Shown piece after piece: positions 59,030-64,000 of a stretch of 64,000 bases of DNA (the first letter of the stretch is position 1; every line of letters starts with the position of its first letter). The position numbers and the translations under genes were made by a program. Under the pieces are notes generated by a model. The model was not told the DNA's origin, did not search any database, and saw only the letters and a list, made by a program, of their open reading frames with translations. This stretch comes from Hyphomicrobiales bacterium (GTDB lineage Bacteria; Pseudomonadota; Alphaproteobacteria; Rhizobiales; Rhizobiaceae), in contig UBWZ01000002.1 of assembly GCA_900469345.1 (NCBI GenBank), positions 611,579-675,578 on the forward strand, in the 5' to 3' direction.

Positions 59030-59920
59030 ATGGTCGAGCTGAGCAGCCGGCGCCTGGAAATCGATGCACTGCGCGCCCTCTGGGCCATTCGCCATCATGG
59101 CGGCATCACCCGTGCGGCCGAGGCGCTCGGCCTGTCGCAATCCGCCGTCAGCCACAAGATCAGGCGGCTGGAGACGAGCCTCGACTGCGACCTCCTGAAC
59201 CGGAGGCCCGGCAGCCCCACCTTCACGGCGGCCGGGGAGGATCTCCTGGACTATGCCGGCCGCATCCTTGGCCTGCACGACGAGGCACTGCTGAGCCTAT
59301 CAAGGACCTCGCTGGCGGGCAGGATCGCTCTGGGCCTGACCGAAGATACGACCTGCAGCCACCTGTCCCGTATTCTCGGCCGGTTTCGCCGTCTCCATCC
59401 GCAGGTCGCCGTCCGCACCCGGGTGCGGATGAGCCTCGTGCTGCGCGCCATGCTGGAGCGCGGCGAACTCGATGCCGCCATCGTGCAGGTGTTCGCCCAG
59501 GAGGTGCGCCCGAGCGACCTCGTCCTCTCCCGCGAGGACCTGCATTGGGTCAAGCATCCAGACCTCGCTTTGCCGGCGCAAGGACCGATTCCGTTTCTGT
59601 CGTTCGACGATGACTGCTTCTATCGCCACTGGGCGATCGATATCGGGCAGGATGGCGGGGCGCTCTTGGAAAACGTCTTCGAATGTTCGAGCGCTGCGGG
59701 CATCGTCTCTGCCGTAGCCGCGGGACTGGGCGTCGCGCTTCTCAACGCAAGGCATGTGCGGCCCGACATGCAGATCATTACCGACCGGTTGCCGGCACCG
59801 CCGCCCCTCGCCTACGTGGTCCGCCGGGCGCGAACAACGAGGAACCCCGCCCTCGACACGCTGGTCTCGGAAATCGAAAGCGAGGTCGGGCGCTATGGCG
59901 GGCTGGTGCTGGCGAGCTGA
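59030..59920 (+). CDS. LysR-family regulator, divergent from the exporter
   Basis: 296 residues. Winged helix-turn-helix at residues 10-60: LRALWAIRHHGGITRAAEALGLSQSAVSHKIRRLETSLDCDLLNRRPG. The C-terminal ligand domain is of normal length with the SAAGIVSAVAAGLGVALLNARHV segment. The second codon of a GTGATG pair is used: AAAGG stands 6 nt before the ATG at 59030. It likely controls the adjacent EamA exporter; inducer unknown. Confidence 0.9.
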   Translation: MVELSSRRLEIDALRALWAIRHHGGITRAAEALGLSQSAVSHKIRRLETSLDCDLLNRRPGSPTFTAAGEDLLDYAGRILGLHDEALLSLSRTSLAGRIALGLTEDTTCSHLSRILGRFRRLHPQVAVRTRVRMSLVLRAMLERGELDAAIVQVFAQEVRPSDLVLSREDLHWVKHPDLALPAQGPIPFLSFDDDCFYRHWAIDIGQDGGALLENVFECSSAAGIVSAVAAGLGVALLNARHVRPDMQIITDRLPAPPPLAYVVRRARTTRNPALDTLVSEIESEVGRYGGLVLAS

Positions 59921-59941
59921 GTTGAACAGGGCCGCTTCGGC

Positions 59942-60634
59942 CTACATCTCGACGACCTTGCCGGCATCGAGCGTGATCCGCCGATCCATGCGCTGGGCAA
60001 GATCGTGGTTGTGGGTGGCAATCAGCGCCGCCAACCCCGACTGGCGCACCAGCGCTTCCAGCGCATCGAACACGTAGGATGCGGTGGTCGGATCGAGATT
60101 GCCCGTCGGCTCGTCGGCAAGAAGCACGCGCGGTGCATTGGCAACGGCCCGGGCGATCGCCACACGCTGCTGCTCGCCGCCGGAAAGCTCGGCCGGCCGG
60201 TGTTCGCCACGGTGGCCGATGCGCATGTAATCGAGCAGCTGGGTGGCCCGTTCCGCGGCTTCCGCCTTGGAAAGGCCGGCGATCAGCTGCGGCATCATGA
60301 TGTTTTCGAGCGCCGTGAATTCGGGCAGAAGGTGGTGGAACTGGTAGACGAAGCCGATATCCGTGCGGCGGATGGCCGTGCGCTCGTCGTCCGACAGGCC
60401 ATTGCAGGCCCGCCCGTTGATCGTCACTTCGCCCGCATCGGGATGCTCCAGCAGACCGGCCATGTGCAGCAGGGTGGATTTGCCTGTCCCGGACGGGGCG
60501 ACAAGCGCGACGATCTCGCCGCTGCGAAGTTCGAAATTCGCGCCGTTCAGGATCGACAGCGTCATTTCGCCCTGTCCATAGTGGCGCTCGACGGCCGATA
60601 GCTGCAAAACGGGCTTGCGTGGCATGGGTGGCAT
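59942..60634 (-). CDS. lolD: Lipoprotein-releasing ABC transporter ATPase LolD
   Basis: 230 residues. Walker [11 protein letters not shown]-loop region [21 protein letters not shown], signature [14 protein letters not shown], Walker [13 protein letters not shown]. The length and the [16 protein letters not shown] segment place it with LolD of the MacB-type group. It powers release of outer-membrane lipoproteins to LolA. ATG lies 4 bp after the lolC stop. Confidence 0.95.
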   Translation of the reverse strand: MPPMPRKPVLQLSAVERHYGQGEMTLSILNGANFELRSGEIVALVAPSGTGKSTLLHMAGLLEHPDAGEVTINGRACNGLSDDERTAIRRTDIGFVYQFHHLLPEFTALENIMMPQLIAGLSKAEAAERATQLLDYMRIGHRGEHRPAELSGGEQQRVAIARAVANAPRVLLADEPTGNLDPTTASYVFDALEALVRQSGLAALIATHNHDLAQRMDRRITLDAGKVVEM

Positions 60635-60638
60635 GATC

Positions 60639-61949
60639 CTATTCGTAGCGGAGAGCCTGGACAGGATCGAGCCGCGAGGCCCGCCAAGCCGGGAAGATGG
60701 TGGCGAAGAAGGACAGGACAAGCGCCATGCCGACCACCGACAGGGTTTCGCTGAGGCTCATTTCCGCCGGCAGTTCGCTGAGGAAATAAAGCTCCGGATT
60801 GAACAGGATGGTGCCGGAGAGCCACGAGAAGAATTGCCGGATGGATTCGATGTTGAGGCACACCAGCACGCCGAGCAGCACGCCGGCGATCGTGCCGACG
60901 ATGCCGATCGCAGCACCAGTCATGAAGAAGATCCGCATGATGGCGCCCGAGCCGGCCCCCATGGTGCGCAGGATCGCGATGTCGCTGCCCTTGTCCTTCA
61001 CCAGCATGATGAGGCCGGAAATGATGTTGAGGGCTGCCACCAGCACGATCAGCGTCAGGATCATGAACATCACGTTGCGCTCCACCTGGAGCGCCGAGAA
61101 GAAGGTCTGGTTGCGTTGCCGCCAATCGGTGACGGCGACCTGCCGGCCGGCTGCGGCCTCGACCAGCGGCCTGATGTCGTCGACCGCATCCGGGTTGTCG
61201 ATGAACAGCTCGATCGACTGCACGATGCCGTCCGCATTGAAGTAGTTCTGCGATTCCTCGAGCGGCATGTAGATAATCGTCGCATCGTATTCCGACATGC
61301 CGATCTCAAAGATGCCTGACACCGGATAGGACTTGACGCGCGGATTGACCCCCATCGGCGTGACGTCGCCCTCCGGCGAGATCAGCGTGATCTGGTCGCC
61401 GGCAGAAAGTCCGAGCTGGGCGGCGAGCCGCGAACCGACGAGCACGCCCTGGCCCGACGCAAAACCGACGATGTCGCCAGTCTTGATGTTGGACGAGACT
61501 TCCGTCAGCTTTTCAAGGTCCTCGGGCCGCACACCGCGCACCAGCGCGCCGGACCCCGCCCCGCCCCGTCCGGAGGCGAGCGTCTGCCCTTCGACCAGCG
61601 GCAGCGCCATGCGCACGCCGGGTACCGCTGCGAATTTCTTGGTCAGTTCCGCGTAGTCGTTGAAGGGCGCATCGATCGGCTGGATGATCATGTGGCCGTT
61701 GATGCCGAGAATCCGCGAGATCAGTTCGGTGCGAAACCCGTTCATCACGGCCATGACGATGATCAGCGTCGCGACGCCCAGCATGATGCCGACGAAGGAA
61801 AAGCCGGCGATCACCGAAATGAATGCTTCCTTGCGCCGGGAGCGGAGATATCGCCAGGCAACCATGCGCTCGAAGGAGGAAAACGCTCCGGCCGACGGAG
61901 ACCGTGCCGCCGCCTTTTCCGTCTCACGATTCGCAGCGACGCTTGCCAT
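60639..61949 (-). CDS. lolC: Lipoprotein-releasing ABC transporter permease LolC/LolE
   Basis: 436 residues, four membrane helices: [32 protein letters not shown] near residue 46, and three at the C-terminus ([76 protein letters not shown]) around a large periplasmic domain. Alphaproteobacteria often carry one such LolC/E protein that acts as a homodimer (family knowledge). The long Ser/Ala-rich N-terminus before [14 protein letters not shown] is typical. It lies 173 bp after proS on the same strand. Confidence 0.94.
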   Translation of the reverse strand: MASVAANRETEKAAARSPSAGAFSSFERMVAWRYLRSRRKEAFISVIAGFSFVGIMLGVATLIIVMAVMNGFRTELISRILGINGHMIIQPIDAPFNDYAELTKKFAAVPGVRMALPLVEGQTLASGRGGAGSGALVRGVRPEDLEKLTEVSSNIKTGDIVGFASGQGVLVGSRLAAQLGLSAGDQITLISPEGDVTPMGVNPRVKSYPVSGIFEIGMSEYDATIIYMPLEESQNYFNADGIVQSIELFIDNPDAVDDIRPLVEAAAGRQVAVTDWRQRNQTFFSALQVERNVMFMILTLIVLVAALNIISGLIMLVKDKGSDIAILRTMGAGSGAIMRIFFMTGAAIGIVGTIAGVLLGVLVCLNIESIRQFFSWLSGTILFNPELYFLSELPAEMSLSETLSVVGMALVLSFFATIFPAWRASRLDPVQALRYE

Positions 61950-62122
61950 TCACGCTTCCTCACACGCAGGACGGAACGCACTCCGCCACCGTTCCTATGC
62001 CTGCCGCAACTGACGCCAGGCTGGCGTTTGCATCCGCAATCAAGCAATTGCGGATAAAGACGCATCTCAAGAGGCTTAAGCGCCCGCTTTGCGTCCATTC
62101 GGAGGCAGTCGGTCGCCCGCTC

Positions 62123-63445
62123 TCACCCAGTGATCCGATTGAGCGCGGCTTCCACCGTCATGGTCTCGCGCGCGCCGGTCTTGCGGTCCTTGATCTCCAC
62201 TTCGCCGCCTGCGGCAGAGCGTGGACCGATGATCACCTGCATCGGCACGCCGATCAGGTCGGCCGTTGCGAACTTGGTGCCGGCCCGCTCGTCCGTGTCG
62301 TCGTAGAGCACGTCCTTGCCGGCATTGCCGAGGCTTGCATAGAGGTTTTCCGAAATACGGTCGCAGGCCTCGTCGCCCGGCTTCATGTTGATGATCACCA
62401 CATCGAACGGCGCAACCGATTCCGGCCAGATGATGCCGTTCTCGTCATGCGATGCCTCGATGATGGCAGGCACGAGCCGGGTCGGACCGATGCCGTAGGA
62501 GCCCATGTGGACCATGTGCTCCTTGCCGTCCGGTCCCTGGACCTTGGCGCCCATCGGCTCGGAATATTTCGTGCCGAAATAGAAGATGTGTCCTACCTCG
62601 ATGCCGCGCGCCGAAAGCCGGTCGCTCTCGGGAATGGCGTCGAAGGCAGCTTCATCGTGCATTTCCGACGTGGCGGCATAGACCGACGTCCACTTGTCGA
62701 AGATCGCCTGCAGGCCGGCAACGTCGTCGAAATCCGTGCTTTCGCTGGGCGTCTCGAACTCGATAAAGCTCTTGTGGGAAAACACTTCCGATTCGCCGGT
62801 ATCGGCGAGGATGATGAATTCGTGGCTGTGATTGCCGCCGATCGGACCGGTGTCGGCGCGCATCGGGATTGCCCGCACGCCCAGCCGCGCGAAGGTGCGC
62901 AGATAGGCCACGAACATCTTGTTGTAGGAATGGATCGCGGCGTCCTGCGTAAGATCGAAGGAATAGGCGTCCTTCATCAGGAATTCGCGCGAGCGCATGG
63001 TGCCGAAGCGCGGACGGATCTCGTCGCGGAACTTCAACTGAATGTGGTAGAGGTTCAGGGGCAGGTTCTTGTAGGACTTGATGTAGGACCGGAAGATGTC
63101 GGTGATCATTTCCTCGTTGGTCGGTCCGTAGAGCATGGGCCGCTCCTGGCGGTCCTTGATGCGCAGCATCTCCTTGCCATAGGCCTCGTAGCGACCGCTT
63201 TCCTGCCACAGCTCCGCCGACTGCAGCGTCGGCATCAAAAGCTCGACGGCGCCGGCGCGGTTCTGCTCTTCCCGGACGATCTTGCAGACCTTGTCGAGCA
63301 CCCGCTTGCCGAGCGGCAGCCAGGAATAGATCCCCTGGCTCTGCTGGCGGATCATCCCCGCGCGCAACATCAGCCGGTGCGAGACGATTTCCGCCTCCTT
63401 GGGGTTCTCCTTGAGGATGGGCATGAAATAGCGGGAAAGGCGCAT
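62123..63445 (-). CDS. proS: Prolyl-tRNA synthetase
   Basis: 440 residues, class II synthetase. Motif 1 [23 protein letters not shown], motif 2 [25 protein letters not shown], motif 3 [17 protein letters not shown] and the anticodon-binding C-terminus are visible. The editing domain between motifs 2 and 3 of E. coli-type ProS is missing, as in all alphaproteobacteria of this type, so the chain is 130 residues shorter. ATG at 63445 ([20 protein letters not shown]) matches the family; the frame extends 25 codons upstream. Confidence 0.97.
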   Translation of the reverse strand: MRLSRYFMPILKENPKEAEIVSHRLMLRAGMIRQQSQGIYSWLPLGKRVLDKVCKIVREEQNRAGAVELLMPTLQSAELWQESGRYEAYGKEMLRIKDRQERPMLYGPTNEEMITDIFRSYIKSYKNLPLNLYHIQLKFRDEIRPRFGTMRSREFLMKDAYSFDLTQDAAIHSYNKMFVAYLRTFARLGVRAIPMRADTGPIGGNHSHEFIILADTGESEVFSHKSFIEFETPSESTDFDDVAGLQAIFDKWTSVYAATSEMHDEAAFDAIPESDRLSARGIEVGHIFYFGTKYSEPMGAKVQGPDGKEHMVHMGSYGIGPTRLVPAIIEASHDENGIIWPESVAPFDVVIINMKPGDEACDRISENLYASLGNAGKDVLYDDTDERAGTKFATADLIGVPMQVIIGPRSAAGGEVEIKDRKTGARETMTVEAALNRITG

Positions 63446-63958
63446 TCTTGTCTTCCGAAGTTGCCGACGATTCGCGTGCGGGAATCGGCCGTGCAGGAGG
63501 TCAGGTTTGGGAGCGTTCATAGCTGTTCCCGACCGCCATGGGAACCCGCAACCGTGCTTTGCGCCGGTTCCGCACAGGCCCTTCGGCGTCGCGGGCTGAT
63601 ATCGCGCAAACGTCCATAAAGAACGATTTGTGGCAAGTTCGCCTAAATTCTGTCAACCGGAAAATTTTTCGCAAGTGTAGCAAAAATACAAAAAAATCGC
63701 ATGACAACGCTCAACCTTTGGGCTAGGTTTGGCTCACAAAAGAGGCAAGGAGATCAAATTCTTGCCAATTCGCGGTAAAGTCTTGGGAGGATCAGATCTT
63801 AGGCGCGCATCTGTCGCAGCCCCGGCAACGGTTAAGGATCACGCGAAACTAAAAAAACAAGGCTTAACCGCCTTGTTTTTTTTTGCCTTGTCGAAGCTGC
63901 CCCTGCCACGGCCTTCGCCGGCTGGTCGCCGGATCAAATGGCTTCGATCGATTCCTGC
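63446..63958. other. Region upstream of proS
   Basis: 513 bp with no large gene. AT-rich at about 63650-63720, with a minus-strand TTGACA at 63656-63651 that could belong to the proS promoter. A symmetrical terminator at 63851-63884 separates proS from the upstream operon. Short frames on the plus strand (for example 63702-63779) lack a convincing ribosome site. Confidence 0.45.
63851..63884. terminator. Bidirectional terminator upstream of proS
   Basis: CAAGGC and GCCTTG around a TTAACC loop, flanked by A7 on the left and T9 on the right, so that poly-U tails form on both strands. On the minus strand it closes the operon that ends with the DUF1467-like gene, 75 bp upstream. Confidence 0.85.
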
Positions 63959-64000
63959 CTATTCAAAGCTCGGGACGATGTTCGGCAGGTTGGCGATCCC
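63959..64000 (-). CDS. C-terminal end of a DUF1467-like gene, partial
   Basis: Only 13 codons and the stop are inside the window: GIANLPNIVPSFE. The short ending resembles the C-terminus of DUF1467 small membrane proteins, which in rhizobia precede proS at the end of the nuo-birA-coaX operon; this identification rests on that context and is tentative. Confidence 0.4.
   Translation of the reverse strand, partial: GIANLPNIVPSFE

Overview
The window looks like core chromosome of a GC-rich alphaproteobacterium, most likely a member of the Rhizobiaceae (Hyphomicrobiales). The grounds are: the proS-lolC-lolD-dnaE and pyrB-pyrC'-plsY-dprA-topA-rnr gene orders; adjacent divK and pleD genes; a free-standing homologue of the mitochondrial complex I subunit NDUFA12; two copies of a palindromic intergenic repeat resembling the rhizobial RIME1 family; CtrA-type TTAA-N7-TTAA(C) motifs; and a GTTC-N7-GTTC LexA box in front of dinB. 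I see no phage, insertion sequence, CRISPR array or rRNA operon. No species can be named from sequence alone.

Layout. 1-9.7 kb is a polysaccharide locus. A leftward gmd-fcl-wcaI-acetyltransferase operon and a rightward ExoY/WcaJ-type transferase, phosphomannomutase, manC and ugd set face away from each other across 576 bp of AT-rich DNA. Together they make GDP-mannose, GDP-L-fucose and UDP-glucuronate and start and decorate a lipid-linked glycan, a parts list close to that of colanic acid. 9.8-17 kb holds tRNA-Thr, nadK, prfB (with its programmed +1 frameshift), mrcA and amiC. 17-24 kb holds rne with a long structured leader, a DsbA-like protein, aroQ, accB, accC and aat. 24-31 kb is a long leftward block: gatC, gatA, a StbD/ParE-type toxin-antitoxin pair, small proteins, three GNAT acetyltransferases, gatB, an NDUFA12 homologue and a DUF2155 protein, with the two RIME-like repeats inside it.

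31-35.7 kb holds a UPF0173 hydrolase, ruvX, a pair of very small membrane proteins and a TetR regulator (each of the last two with a perfect CtrA-type motif), and aidB. 35.9-47.6 kb is a rightward series: pyrB, a catalytically degenerate pyrC', plsY, dprA, topA, rnr, a DUF983 protein, an MFS transporter and rpmG. 47.7-50.2 kb holds a possible 26-residue gene or small RNA with its own terminator, then pleD and divK. 50.3-54.1 kb holds a DUF3572 protein, a HAD-like protein, LexA-controlled dinB and an L,D-transpeptidase. 54.1-64 kb holds dnaE, a 28-residue membrane peptide, a divergent EamA exporter/LysR pair, lolD, lolC, proS and the last codons of a DUF1467-like gene.

I found no clearly new defence or metabolic system. 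The most worthwhile leads are the CtrA-motif-bearing micro-operon near 33 kb, the 26-residue ORF/sRNA near 47.8 kb, the apparent ATC-initiated acetyltransferase near 25.7 kb, the inactive PyrC', the structured rne leader, and the LexA box in front of dinB. All motif and start-codon calls were made by eye; no alignments or searches were run.
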